The position numbers and the translations under genes are program-made. The notes under the pieces were generated by a model. That model was not told the origin of the DNA. It did no database searches and worked only from the letters and a program-made list of their open reading frames with translations. 64,000 nt of DNA from DASUTB01 sp036374835. GTDB lineage: Bacteria > Actinomycetota > Actinomycetes > Jiangellales > Jiangellaceae. Every line of letters starts with the position of its first letter. The first letter of the stretch is position 1. Shown here piece by piece: positions 10,097 through 19,610 of the stretch. Location: NCBI GenBank assembly GCA_036374835.1, contig DASUTB010000072.1, positions 1-64,000 on the forward strand, in the 5' to 3' direction.

Positions 10097-10133
10097 GCGC
10101 GCCTCCCGGCCAAACGGCGCCTCCACGGCGCGC
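10097..10133. terminator. Hairpin between convergent BTAD regulator and purB
   Basis: A 7-bp perfect inverted repeat, GCGCGCC (10097-10103) with GGCGCGC (10127-10133). It sits directly behind the 3' motif of the BTAD gene and 27 bases from the purB stop, so it may stop transcription from both sides. There is no T-run. Confidence 0.45.
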
Positions 10134-10159
10134 ATCGTCGGGGCATGCCGAGCATCGGT

Positions 10160-11596
10160 CTACAGGATGGGCTCTGGAGCGTACCGCGCCGCGTCCGGAT
10201 AACGATCAGCGATCTCGGCGATCCGCCGGCCGACCTCGGCAACCTGAGTTCCCGCGGCGCCGGTGAAGCCGGCCGGCTCGGCCAGTACCGCCTCGAGCTC
10301 GGCCCGGTCGACCCCGAGCCGCTCGTCCGCGGCAAGCCGGTCGATCAGATCATTGCGCTGGGCGCCGTGCTCGCGCATCTCCAGCGCGACGGCCACCGCA
10401 TGCTCCTTGATCACTTCGTGCGCCGCCTCCCGGCCGACCCCTGCTTTAACGGCGGCCATCAACACCTTGGTGGTCGCCAGGAACGGCAGATATCGATCGA
10501 GTTCGCGTGCGATCACGGCCGGGTATGCACCGAACTCGTCCAGCACGGTCAAGAACGTCTGGAACAGCCCGTCGACGGCGAAGAACGCGTCCGGCAACGC
10601 CACCCGCCGCACGACCGAGCAGTAGACGTCCCCTTCGTTCCACTGCGAGCCGGCCAGCTCGGCACCCATCGAGGCGAATCCACGCAGCACGACGGCCAAC
10701 CCGTTGATGCGTTCGCACGACCGGGTGTTCATCTTGTGCGGCATCGCGCTCGACCCGACCTGGCCCGCGGCGAAGCCCTCGGTGGCGAGCTCCTGCCCGG
10801 CCATGAGCCGGATCGTCGTCGCCAGGGACGACGGCCCGCCGGCGAGCTGCACGAGCGCGGACAGCACGTCGTGGTCGAGCGATCGCGGATAGATCTGGCC
10901 CACGCTCGTCAGCACCTTCTCGAAGCCGAGGTGCCCAGCGATCCGCCGCTCGAGTTCGGCGAGCCGGGTCTCGTCGCCGAGCAGATCGACCATGTCCTGG
11001 CCGGTGCCGACCGGGCCCTTGATCCCACGCAGCGGATACCGCGCGATGAGGTCCTCGAGGCGTTCGAACGCCACCAGCAGTTCGTCGGCTGCCGACGCGA
11101 AACGCTTGCCGAGCGTCGTCGCCTGTGCGGCGACGTTGTGGCTGCGGCCGGCCATCACCAGGTCCCCATACTCGGCGGCCAGCCGTCCGAGCCTGACGAG
11201 CGCGGCAACACTCCGGTCGCGGATCAGTTCGAGGGACCGCAGGATCTGCAGCTGCTCGACGTTCTCCGTCACGTCGCGGCTGGTCATACCCAGGTGGATG
11301 TATTGAGTCGTGTGCTCCTGCCCGGCGAGGGCGTTGAACTCCTCGATCCGCGCCTTCACGTCGTGCCGGGTGACGCGCTCGCGTGCCGCGATGCTGTCGA
11401 GGTCCACCTTGTCGACCACGGCCTCGTACGCCTCGACGACCCCGTCCGGAACGGTCATCCCGAGGTCGCGCTGCGCACGGAGCACGGCGAGCCACAGTTC
11501 GCGTTCGAGTACCGCTTTGCGCTCGGCCGACCAGAGAACGGTCAGCTCGGCCGACGCGTATCGGGACGCGAGCACGTCAGGGATCGCAGGCTGCAC
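10160..11596 (-). CDS. purB: Adenylosuccinate lyase
   Basis: PurB cleaves succinyl-AICAR to AICAR plus fumarate and adenylosuccinate to AMP plus fumarate in cytoplasmic purine synthesis. The 478-residue protein has the family's signature loop GSSAMPHKMNTRSCERI, the HLGMTSRDVTEN segment and the VMAGRSHNVAAQATTLGKR segment carrying the catalytic His. The N terminus (IPDVLASRYASAELTVLWS) lines up with known actinobacterial PurB. I chose GTG 11596, five bases after GGGG; the adjacent GTG 11599 is equally possible, and an open extension to 11698 is not typical of the family. purD lies two genes upstream on the same strand. Confidence 0.96.
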   Translation of the reverse strand: MQPAIPDVLASRYASAELTVLWSAERKAVLERELWLAVLRAQRDLGMTVPDGVVEAYEAVVDKVDLDSIAARERVTRHDVKARIEEFNALAGQEHTTQYIHLGMTSRDVTENVEQLQILRSLELIRDRSVAALVRLGRLAAEYGDLVMAGRSHNVAAQATTLGKRFASAADELLVAFERLEDLIARYPLRGIKGPVGTGQDMVDLLGDETRLAELERRIAGHLGFEKVLTSVGQIYPRSLDHDVLSALVQLAGGPSSLATTIRLMAGQELATEGFAAGQVGSSAMPHKMNTRSCERINGLAVVLRGFASMGAELAGSQWNEGDVYCSVVRRVALPDAFFAVDGLFQTFLTVLDEFGAYPAVIARELDRYLPFLATTKVLMAAVKAGVGREAAHEVIKEHAVAVALEMREHGAQRNDLIDRLAADERLGVDRAELEAVLAEPAGFTGAAGTQVAEVGRRIAEIADRYPDAARYAPEPIL

Positions 11597-11740
11597 CACG
11601 ACCCCGATTATCGCGCACTGGCCGTCGGTGCCGCTCGCTCCCACCGCGACCGTCGTCTGCTCAGCACACCGGTTGCGACGGCTTGGCCGATCCGGCAAGT
11701 TCGGCCAGCGCCGAAGTTGTGGTCGAGGATCCTCAGCCGG

Positions 11741-12520
11741 CTAGACGTGCGAGCCACCGAGCTCTGCTCCGAGCCGAGTCCGCGCCCGCCGCGCCAGACC
11801 GAGCCCGACGAGCACGATCGCGCCACCGGCCACGGCGTCGAGGATGTAGTGGTTGCCGGTGACGACGATCGACCAGAGCATGAGTACCGGCATGGTGATT
11901 CCGGCCGCCCGGACGACGCGGTTCGCCGCGAGCGTGCTGATCGCTATGCCTGCCAACAGCATCCAGCCGAAGTGCATGCTCGGCATCGCCGCGTACTCGT
12001 TCACAAGTGCCGATGCGTTGAAGCTCCGGTAACGGTCCGACTCCGCGGCGATCGTGTCGACGAATCCGCCGACGAACCGCGGCGGAGCCAGCGGGAAGGC
12101 GGCGAAGAGGACCAGACTGAACAGCCCAGAGATCAGCAAGGCGTTGCGGTACATCGCGAACATCGTGCGCCGGGCGAACAGGAGCCAAACGGCGACGCCG
12201 ATCACCATCGGCCAGTAGGCGATGTAAATCGCGTTGGCGATGTGCACCGCCCACGGTATCCCCACGACCGCGGCCTGTAGCTCGGGCTCGACGAAAATGC
12301 CGAGATCACGTTCGAGTGAGATCACTCGGTCGGCGTTGCCGAAGGCGAGATCCACGCGGTTGTCCGTCAGGCCACGCACGAGTGAGTACAACAGTACGGC
12401 GACCGCGACAAGGACGACCTCACGCGCCACCGATCCCCAGCGGATCGACCGCACCGCATTAGCCGGCCGGACACGGCGCGGCCTCCCCGCGTCGCATGTT
12501 CGACAAGCCCCGCCAACCAC
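11741..12520 (-). CDS. PAP2-superfamily integral membrane phosphatase/phosphotransferase
   Basis: A 259-residue protein with about six membrane segments. It carries the PAP2 catalytic motifs in the Aur1/Ipt1-like arrangement: MPSMHFGW (phosphate-binding Ser-His) and GNHYILDAVAG (catalytic His and Asp). The family handles lipid phosphates or inositol-phosphate head groups at the membrane; the substrate cannot be read from sequence. It lies between purD and purB on their strand but has its own AT-rich upstream region with an inverted repeat. The GTG start at 12520 lacks a good ribosome site, and a later GTG (..AVRSIRW) is possible. Confidence 0.88.
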   Translation of the reverse strand: MVGGACRTCDAGRPRRVRPANAVRSIRWGSVAREVVLVAVAVLLYSLVRGLTDNRVDLAFGNADRVISLERDLGIFVEPELQAAVVGIPWAVHIANAIYIAYWPMVIGVAVWLLFARRTMFAMYRNALLISGLFSLVLFAAFPLAPPRFVGGFVDTIAAESDRYRSFNASALVNEYAAMPSMHFGWMLLAGIAISTLAANRVVRAAGITMPVLMLWSIVVTGNHYILDAVAGGAIVLVGLGLARRARTRLGAELGGSHV

Positions 12521-12530
12521 GATCCGTTCT

Positions 12531-12567
12531 TTTTCTTATGTTTCAGAAATATGTGAATCTAAGAAAA
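12531..12567. promoter_or_regulatory. AT-rich inverted repeat upstream of PAP2 gene
   Basis: TTTTCTTA (12531-12538) and TAAGAAAA (12560-12567) form an 8-bp perfect inverted repeat in an unusually AT-rich patch of otherwise GC-rich DNA, 11 bases upstream of the PAP2 start and 87 bases after the purD stop. It could be a promoter/operator for PAP2 or part of the purD terminator. Confidence 0.4.
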
Positions 12568-12653
12568 GGCTACTTCACCGGCTCGGGCCGTGCCAGGTGA
12601 TTTCTGCGACGGCGCCAAAGGCCGCAGGGGCTCAGGGGCGCTCGCGGTCCGAC

Positions 12654-13931
12654 CTACACGCGCGGCACGTACGGGACGTTGATCCGGCCCGTCCAGGCCG
12701 CCTCGGCGATGTCCGATCGGTAGTGCCCACCGTCCAGGATGATCATGTCCATGGCCGCATACGCACGTTCGCGCGCCCGGCCGAGATCGGCGCCGACCGC
12801 CGTCACGGACAACACCCGCCCGCCGGCGCTTACCAACGTGCCGGACGAGTCGCGCCGGGTTCCGGCGTGCAGGATCTCCACGCCGGGGACGGCGGCCGCC
12901 GCGTCCAGACCGCCGATCGGGTCGCCGGCGCGTGGGGCCTCCGGATAGCCGGATGCGGCGAGCACCACGGTCACCGCCGCCCCGTCCGACCAGTGCAAGA
13001 GTGGGAAGCCGGCCAGATCTCCGGTTGCCGCGGCATGCAGCAACGGGCTCAACGGCGAGGCGAGCCTGGCGAGCACGACCTGTGCCTCGGGATCGCCGAA
13101 CCGGGCGTTGAACTCGACGACGCGGGGACCTCGTGTCGTCAGTGCCAGCCCGACGTACAGGACTCCGGCGTACGGCGTACCGCGATGGCGCATCTCGTCC
13201 AGTGTCGGCTGGACGACCCGCGCCATCATGTCGTCCATGAATCCGTCCGGGACCCAACCGAGCGGCGTGTAGGCGCCCATCCCGCCGGTGTTCGGTCCGT
13301 TGTCATGGTCGAAAGCACGCTTGAAGTCCTGCGCGAGCGCCAGGGGGACGACCGACCGTCCGTCGCTCACGCAGAACAGGGATACCTCCGGGCCGTCCAA
13401 GTACTCCTCGATGACAACCCGTCCGCAGTCCTTGGCATGCACCATTGCGGCGTCCCGGTCGTCGGTGACGACCACGCCTTTCCCGGCCGCGAGCCCGTCG
13501 TCCTTGACCACGTACGGCGGCCCGAATCGGTCGAGTGCCCGCGCAGTCTCGTCCGGCGAGTCGCACAGCAGCGACATCGCGGTCGGCACTTCCGCCGCGG
13601 CCATCACCCTCTTCGCGAACGATTTCGAGCCTTCCAGCTGCGCGCCGTCGGCCGACGGTCCGAAGCACGGTATGCCCCGCCGCCGCACCGCCTCGGCCGC
13701 ACCGGCAACGAGCGGCGCCTCCGGCCCGATAACGACCAGGTCCACGGCGAGCCGGGTCGCGAGATCTGCGATCGCCTCCGGCTCGCCCACGTCGACCGGC
13801 TCGACGGCCGCCTCGGTGGCGATTCCCGCGTTGCCCGGCGCGGCGTACACCTGGCGAACGTCTGAATCGCGGTTCAATGCCTTCACGATGGCGTGCTCGC
13901 GGCCACCGCCGCCGATAACCAGAACGTTCAC
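12654..13931 (-). CDS. purD: Phosphoribosylamine-glycine ligase (GAR synthetase)
   Basis: PurD joins 5-phosphoribosylamine and glycine with ATP, the second step of purine synthesis. The 425-residue length is normal. The N terminus MNVLVIGGGGREHAIVKAL is the biotin-carboxylase-like nucleotide fold; the ATP-grasp region shows YVVKDDGLAAGKGVVV, DFKRAFDHDNGPNTGGMGAY and EFNARFGDPEAQVVL, which hold the ATP and metal ligands. It starts 11 bases after a gene for a secreted disordered protein on the same strand, so the two are probably co-transcribed. Confidence 0.97.
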   Translation of the reverse strand: MNVLVIGGGGREHAIVKALNRDSDVRQVYAAPGNAGIATEAAVEPVDVGEPEAIADLATRLAVDLVVIGPEAPLVAGAAEAVRRRGIPCFGPSADGAQLEGSKSFAKRVMAAAEVPTAMSLLCDSPDETARALDRFGPPYVVKDDGLAAGKGVVVTDDRDAAMVHAKDCGRVVIEEYLDGPEVSLFCVSDGRSVVPLALAQDFKRAFDHDNGPNTGGMGAYTPLGWVPDGFMDDMMARVVQPTLDEMRHRGTPYAGVLYVGLALTTRGPRVVEFNARFGDPEAQVVLARLASPLSPLLHAAATGDLAGFPLLHWSDGAAVTVVLAASGYPEAPRAGDPIGGLDAAAAVPGVEILHAGTRRDSSGTLVSAGGRVLSVTAVGADLGRARERAYAAMDMIILDGGHYRSDIAEAAWTGRINVPYVPRV

Positions 13932-13942
13932 ATCAGGTGAGC

Positions 13943-15484
13943 CTACGACGTCCTGTCCGGTCGCGCCGCACGGCTGACGCCGGATCCCACCGCCGGTGGC
14001 ACACCATGGCCGCTGCCGGCCGGCATGGCACCGGCGGTGGTGGGTATAACGATGTTGCTCGACACGTCGGCGCCGGCCAGTGTGAAACCCGTCAGGGATG
14101 CGGGCGTCGCGACCGAAGTTTCACCAGCGGCAGCTGGCAGTGCAGCGGCGCCGACAGCGTCGGACGCCGGCGGCCCCCAGGCCGTGTCGTTGCCCGCGGG
14201 CCGAGGTGCAACGTCGACGAGGACCGGATCGGGGACGTCGTCGACGACGGTTTCGATCAGTGGCTCGACGAGGACCGTACCGAGCCGATCGACAATGGGC
14301 CGCTCCGTGACGTCGAGCAGCGAACACGTGACCGGTGCGAGTCGGCTCGCGAGCATCCCGGCGGTTGCGGTGGCGGGCGCCGGCACCGGCACGATCGTCG
14401 TCGTCACCGCGCGGTCTACCGGCTCGGTGCCGGCCGGGAGTTCCGGTGTAAGCGTCGCTGGGACCTCATCGACCGGATGGGCGGTCCGTTCGCTCCGGCC
14501 CGCTATGACCTCTGGCGTCACTGAATGAAGCAACTCGCCGTCGGAACCGGGTTGGGACTCCTCGTCTTCGCTCGCATCGGGGAGATCGGCCGCGCTCGCC
14601 ACCGGGTCGTCGTCAGATCCGTCCGGCTCGTCCGCCGGCGGAGGGTCCGGTGACTCCACACCGGCGTCGTCCGGCGGCTCGTCCCGTTCCGGCGCGTCGG
14701 TCGGATCCGACGCCGCGTCCGGTTGGGACGACTGCTCGAGCCGCACGAGATGCCGCGCGGTGTCAATGAGCGAACCCAGCGGCTTTGGCGACGTCGGGCC
14801 GGCGTCGCCTACAAGGTCACCTAGCAGGCTCTCGGGCTCTTCGTCCGCCTCCGCGCCGCCGGACGCGGTGCCGTGCGACGAACCGGACCCGGTGCCCGCT
14901 TCGGCCGGTTCGGTCCCGTCCGCAGGCTCCGGCCGGTCGGATGGTCGCGCATCGCTCGCGCCCGACTCCGCACGCTCGGCCTCGGCCCGTGTGCCGTCCT
15001 CCGAAGCGGACGGGGAGGGCCGGGCGGCGCCGGGATCGCGTACGTGTTTACCGGTCGCCGACCGACCAGCAGCCGGCTGCGTGGCCGGTTCCGGATCCAC
15101 CGGCGCAGGTTCGGGGGTCCGCGCCGGGTCCGGTTCGGGCGCAGCCGGGTCGGTGCGAGACTCCCTGTCCTCCGACATCGCCCGCGGTGGACCGGCCGCC
15201 GCGTTCACGACCGATCGGACAATGTCCTCAACCGATGCCGTCGCCTCTCCTACCGCGCCGGTCACGGAATCGAGCGTGCCCGACTCGGCTGCCTGTGCTG
15301 CCGCGGGGCCGAGCGCGACGAAAGCGCATGCGCCGCCGACCGACAAGGCGGTCCGACGGACACCTCGTGCAGATGACGGTGCCTCTTGATCAAGATGCCG
15401 CAAATCGGACTCAGCCACGTATGCGGGGTCCGGCGATGACTGTGACCGGCGGTGCTTTCCCCCGCCCGGCCGAGACTTCGACAC
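13943..15484 (-). CDS. Secreted, Pro/Asp/Glu-rich disordered protein of unknown function
   Basis: A 513-residue protein I do not recognise. Near residue 45 there is a Tat-like leader (GVRRTALSVGGACAFVALG, then AAAQAAES), so export is likely. Residues 90-330 are strongly acidic and low-complexity (repeated EPDP, EPAP, PPDDAGVE). The C-terminal third is Ala/Val/Pro-rich with no catalytic motif. I chose GTG 15484 because GGAGG lies just upstream; GTG 15508 has no ribosome site. It sits 11 bases upstream of purD. Plausible roles are a cell-wall spacer or surface protein. Confidence 0.72.
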   Translation of the reverse strand: MSKSRPGGGKHRRSQSSPDPAYVAESDLRHLDQEAPSSARGVRRTALSVGGACAFVALGPAAAQAAESGTLDSVTGAVGEATASVEDIVRSVVNAAAGPPRAMSEDRESRTDPAAPEPDPARTPEPAPVDPEPATQPAAGRSATGKHVRDPGAARPSPSASEDGTRAEAERAESGASDARPSDRPEPADGTEPAEAGTGSGSSHGTASGGAEADEEPESLLGDLVGDAGPTSPKPLGSLIDTARHLVRLEQSSQPDAASDPTDAPERDEPPDDAGVESPDPPPADEPDGSDDDPVASAADLPDASEDEESQPGSDGELLHSVTPEVIAGRSERTAHPVDEVPATLTPELPAGTEPVDRAVTTTIVPVPAPATATAGMLASRLAPVTCSLLDVTERPIVDRLGTVLVEPLIETVVDDVPDPVLVDVAPRPAGNDTAWGPPASDAVGAAALPAAAGETSVATPASLTGFTLAGADVSSNIVIPTTAGAMPAGSGHGVPPAVGSGVSRAARPDRTS

Positions 15485-15652
15485 AGAACCTCCGATCGAT
15501 TCGGACACTTGAAATTACTGGCAGATCGGCTTGCTGTGAAGCCCCTCGTCCGATCTTTTCGACGAACTTCGCCGGAGGTCCGGCCGCCGGAAATGCGAAG
15601 GCGCGTGCTGACTTCAAGCATGGTCCGAAGAGCTGGACGACCATCTGGTTGA

Positions 15653-18600
15653 TCATTGCTCCAGATCGTCGATGGCGCGGAGCACACGTTTGGCCGAGAC
15701 CGGGTAGGCCGTGCCGAGCGACTGCGCGAAGTAGGAGACGCGCAGTTCCTCGAGCATCCAGCGCACTTGGACCACGTCGTCGTCATCGCGCCGCGCGGGC
15801 GAGAGTCGGGACACCATGTCGTCGTACTCCGTGCGCAGCTCGTGAACCTCGTCCATGAGCTGCCGGTCGCGGTTGTGGTTCGTCGGCAACTTGTCCAGCC
15901 GCCGCTCCATCGCCCGGACGTACCGCACGACGTCCGGGAGTCGCGCCGAGCCCGTCTCGGTGATGAATCCGCAATAGACGAGCTCATCGAGCTGGCCACG
16001 GATGTCCGTGAGCGCAGCGACCAGCGGCAGACTCTTCGTGGCCTGCAGCCGCTCCGCGACGGATCGAGCTCCGGTAAGGATCTTCTCGACCTTGCCGAGC
16101 ACATCCAGGGTGACGTCCACGAGGTCGGTCCGGACGGCGTCCCGCAGCGCCGCGAAGCCGGCCTCGTCCCAAACCACGCCGCCCGCGTCGGCCATCAGCT
16201 TGTCCACCCCGCATGCCACACAGTCGGCCAGCAGCGCCGAGACGCTGCCGTGCGGGTTCGCGCTGAGCGCCAGCTTGCTCTTGTTGGTCAGCGTGCCGGC
16301 GACGAAGGCGTTCGGCGACGGGATCGTCAGCTGGAGCAGCCGCCGCGTCCCCCGCCACATCGCACGGCGCTGCGCCGGCTCCGTCTCCAGCACGCGCACG
16401 GCCACGGTGTCGCCCTCGTCGACCAACGCCGGGAACCCCTTGAGGACCCGACCGTCCCGGCTGCCCTCGACGGTCCGCGGCAGTGTGCCGAACGTCCACG
16501 ACGTCAGCCCTTCCTGCTCGATCTCCTTCGACACCGACGCGATGACCCGCTTCGTCGCCGGCGCCAGATCACGCTTCAGCGCGTCGAGGTCCTTGCCCTC
16601 GCCAACGACCCGGCCACGCGAGTCCTCCACCCGGAACGTCATCCGCAAGTGGGTAGGGACGCGCGCCACATCCCACGCGTCCCGCGGCACCGTCACACCG
16701 GCCATCGCACCCAACTCACGCTCGAGAATCAGCAGCAGCGGCCCGTCGTCCGGGCCCACCCGGCGCAGCACGGCGGACGCGTAGTCGGGAACGGGCACGA
16801 AGTTGCGCCGCAGCGCCTTCGGTAGCGACCGGATCAGTGCGACGACCAGGTCGTGCCGCATACCGGGCACCAACCAGTCGAAGCCCTCGCCGCTGACCTG
16901 GTTCAGCACGTCCACCGGAAGGTGCACGGTGACGCCGTCGGCGGCCGCGCCCGGATCGAACTCGTAGCTCAACGGCAGGCTCAACTCGCCGTCGAACCAC
17001 ACATCGGGGTAGTCCGCGGCGCTCACTTCGGCCGCATCCTCGCGCACGACCGTGGCCGGATCGAAGGTCAGCAGATCCGGCCGGCTGTGCCGGACCTTCT
17101 TCCACCACGTGTCGAAGTGCGCGGCCGAGACGACCTCCGCCCCGATCCGCTCGTCGTAGAAGGCGAACAGGTCGTCGTCGGACACGAGGATGTCCCGCCG
17201 CCGCGCCCGGTTCTCCAGATCCTCGACCGACTCGAGCAGCTCGCGGTTCGCATGGAAGAACTCGTGACGGGTGTCCCAGTCGCCGTCCACGAGTGCATGC
17301 CGGATGAACAGCTCTCGGGACAGCTGGGGATCGATCTTTCCGTACGCCACCTTGCGCCCGGTGACGATCGGCATCCCATACAAAGTGACCCGCTCGACCG
17401 CCATCACCGCGCCGCGCTTCTTCTCCCAATGCGGCTCGCTGTAGTGCCGCTTGACCAGGTGCGCACCGAGCGACTCCAGCCAGGTCGGGTCGATCCTGGC
17501 GACGACGCGGGCCCACAGCCGGGACGTCTCCACGAGTTCGGCGGCCATCACCCATTGCGGGCGCGACTTGGCCAGGACCGAACCAGGGAAGATCGAGAAC
17601 TTCGCGCCACGCGCCCCGAGATACTCGTCGAGCGGACGGCGCCCCTTCGGACCCGTTGCCCGGCGTTTGGGCTCGGTCAGCATGCCTGCATGGGAGAGCA
17701 GCCCGGACAGTAATGCCATGTGGATCCGGTCCTCGTCGGCCGGCTTGCTGTTCCGCTTACCGCCCACCGACTTGACCGCCTGCCGCAGCTGGGCATGGAC
17801 GTCCTGCCACTCGCGTAGCCGCAGATAGTGCAGAAACTCGTTGCGGCAGAGCTTGCGAAACTGGTTGCCCGACAGCTCCCGCTGCTTCGCACGCACGTAC
17901 GCCCACAGGTTCAAGTAGGCCAGGAAGTCCGAGGCCTCGTGGTTGAACCGGGCGTGTTGGGCGCGAGCGGCCTGCTCATGTTCGGCCGGACGCTCGCGCG
18001 GATCCTGGATCGACAGCGCAGCGGCGATCACCAGCACCTCGCGAAGGCAGCCGGTGCGCTCGGCCTCCAGAACCATGCGCCCCAGCCGCGGATCGACCGG
18101 CAGCCGGGCCAGCTTCCGCCCCGTGTTGGTCAGCCGCTCGCGCTCGTTCAGCGCGCCGAGCTCGTGCAGCAGCCGGACGCCGTCGCGCACATAGCGCCGG
18201 TCGGGCGGATCGATGAACGGGAAACCGGCCAGGTCCCCGAGGTCGAGCGCCGCCATCTGCAGAATCACCGAAGCGAGGTTGGTCCGCACGATCTCCGGGT
18301 CGGTGAATTCCGGCCGCGCGTTGAAGTCGTCCTCAGAGTAGAGGCGGATACAGATGCCGTCGGACGTACGTCCGCACCGGCCCTTGCGCTGGTCCGCCGA
18401 TGCCTGCGAGATCGGTTCGATCGGCAGCCGCTGGACGCCGAGCCGTTGGCTGTATCGGGAGATTCGGGCCAGGCCGGTATCGACCACGTACCGGATCCCG
18501 GGCACGGTGAGGGATGTCTCGGCTATGTTCGTGGCCAGTACGATTCGCCGTCCCCCCGATCGGTGGAAGATGCGGTACTGCTCGGCCGCGGACAGCCGCG

Positions 18601-19429
18601 CGTACAGCGGCAGCACTTCGGTTTGCGACCCCCGCGCACCCTGCCTGGTGAAGTGCGCGCGCAAGGCGTCCGCAGTGTCGCGGATCTCGCGCTCACCGCT
18701 GAGAAAGACCAGCACGTCTCCGGGACCTTCGCGGTAGAGCTCGTCGACGGCATCGGTGATCGCCTGGATCTGGTCCCGGTCGTCGTCCGCTCCGAACGGC
18801 CGGTACCGCGTCTCGACGGGGTACGTCCGTCCGGACACCTCGACGATCGGCGCGTCGCTGAAGTGCTCCGAGAACCGCTCGGGATCGATGGTCGCCGAGG
18901 TGATGATGACCTTGAGGTCGGGCCGGCGGGGCAGCAGCCGGTTCAGGTAGCCGAGGATGAAGTCGATGTTCAGGCTGCGCTCGTGCGCCTCGTCGATGAT
19001 CAGGGTGTCGTACTGGCGCAGCGCCTTGTCGCCGGCCAGCTCGGCCAGCAGGATGCCGTCGGTCATCAGCTTGACCAGCGTGTCGTCGCCGACCCGGTCG
19101 GTGAAGCGCATCTTGTAACCGACGGTGGTGCCGGTCGCCGTCCCCAACTCCTCGGCGATGCGGTCCGCCACCGAACGGGCGGCGAGCCGGCGCGGCTGGG
19201 TATGGCCGATCATGCCGGTGACGCCACGCCCAATCTCCAAGCAGATCTTCGGCAGCTGGGTCGTCTTACCCGATCCGGTGTCGCCGGCGACGATCACGAC
19301 TTGGTTGTCACGGATGGCTGTGGCGATGTCGTCCCTGCGCTGGCTGACCGGAAGCTCGTCCGGATAACTGATGGCCGGGACGCGGGCCCGCCGCCGCTCC
19401 AACCACTCGGCGGCATCGTCATTAGTCAT
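15653..19429 (-). CDS. hrpA: ATP-dependent RNA helicase HrpA (DEAH box)
   Basis: A 1,258-residue DEAH-box helicase, close to the usual HrpA length of about 1,300. Walker A is GDTGSGKTT (residues 49-57), DEAH lies at 146-149, motif III is SATID, and the C-terminal helicase half has TNIAETSLTVPGIRYVVDTG and QRKGRCGRT. A helicase-associated region, an OB-like domain and a long DUF3418-type C-terminal domain follow. HrpA proteins remodel RNA and mRNA in the cytoplasm. The gene is probably monocistronic, with 168 bases separating it from the next gene on its strand. Confidence 0.95.
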   Translation of the reverse strand: MTNDDAAEWLERRRARVPAISYPDELPVSQRRDDIATAIRDNQVVIVAGDTGSGKTTQLPKICLEIGRGVTGMIGHTQPRRLAARSVADRIAEELGTATGTTVGYKMRFTDRVGDDTLVKLMTDGILLAELAGDKALRQYDTLIIDEAHERSLNIDFILGYLNRLLPRRPDLKVIITSATIDPERFSEHFSDAPIVEVSGRTYPVETRYRPFGADDDRDQIQAITDAVDELYREGPGDVLVFLSGEREIRDTADALRAHFTRQGARGSQTEVLPLYARLSAAEQYRIFHRSGGRRIVLATNIAETSLTVPGIRYVVDTGLARISRYSQRLGVQRLPIEPISQASADQRKGRCGRTSDGICIRLYSEDDFNARPEFTDPEIVRTNLASVILQMAALDLGDLAGFPFIDPPDRRYVRDGVRLLHELGALNERERLTNTGRKLARLPVDPRLGRMVLEAERTGCLREVLVIAAALSIQDPRERPAEHEQAARAQHARFNHEASDFLAYLNLWAYVRAKQRELSGNQFRKLCRNEFLHYLRLREWQDVHAQLRQAVKSVGGKRNSKPADEDRIHMALLSGLLSHAGMLTEPKRRATGPKGRRPLDEYLGARGAKFSIFPGSVLAKSRPQWVMAAELVETSRLWARVVARIDPTWLESLGAHLVKRHYSEPHWEKKRGAVMAVERVTLYGMPIVTGRKVAYGKIDPQLSRELFIRHALVDGDWDTRHEFFHANRELLESVEDLENRARRRDILVSDDDLFAFYDERIGAEVVSAAHFDTWWKKVRHSRPDLLTFDPATVVREDAAEVSAADYPDVWFDGELSLPLSYEFDPGAAADGVTVHLPVDVLNQVSGEGFDWLVPGMRHDLVVALIRSLPKALRRNFVPVPDYASAVLRRVGPDDGPLLLILERELGAMAGVTVPRDAWDVARVPTHLRMTFRVEDSRGRVVGEGKDLDALKRDLAPATKRVIASVSKEIEQEGLTSWTFGTLPRTVEGSRDGRVLKGFPALVDEGDTVAVRVLETEPAQRRAMWRGTRRLLQLTIPSPNAFVAGTLTNKSKLALSANPHGSVSALLADCVACGVDKLMADAGGVVWDEAGFAALRDAVRTDLVDVTLDVLGKVEKILTGARSVAERLQATKSLPLVAALTDIRGQLDELVYCGFITETGSARLPDVVRYVRAMERRLDKLPTNHNRDRQLMDEVHELRTEYDDMVSRLSPARRDDDDVVQVRWMLEELRVSYFAQSLGTAYPVSAKRVLRAIDDLEQ

Positions 19430-19610
19430 CGCTTGTCCAGCATACGGAGCGTCTGCGTGCTGCCTGGCATGGTGTCAACGGTGGCGGTGGCGGCTAACAT
19501 AATTACGTGAGTGAGGGGCTAGTGGCCCCCTGTAAGCCAAACCCAAGATCCTCCTGATTGACGATGGCGACTTCCCGGACGCGAACCGAACCCGTCGGAG
19601 GTGAACGCGA

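Noticed and set aside
11597..11698. Longer N terminus for PurB starting at 11698
   Set aside because: The extra 34 residues have no counterpart in PurB, whose fold starts at the Ile-Pro-Asp-Val-Leu segment near 11590.
12234..13865. Long plus-strand open frame opposite purD
   Set aside because: High-GC codon bias creates long mirror frames. The Arg/Gly/His-rich product has no domain, and purD on the other strand is certain. Similar mirrors opposite hrpA, GH65 and the subtilase were dropped for the same reason.
19507..19530. Possible ANTAR-target hairpin (GGGGC..GCCCC) before the PAS-ANTAR gene
   Set aside because: The loop does not fit the hexanucleotide loops known for ANTAR targets and no second matching hairpin is adjacent.
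19507..19557. 16-codon frame before the PAS-ANTAR gene as a possible leader peptide
   Set aside because: There is no ribosome site, no amino-acid bias and no attenuator hairpin pair, so nothing supports translation.
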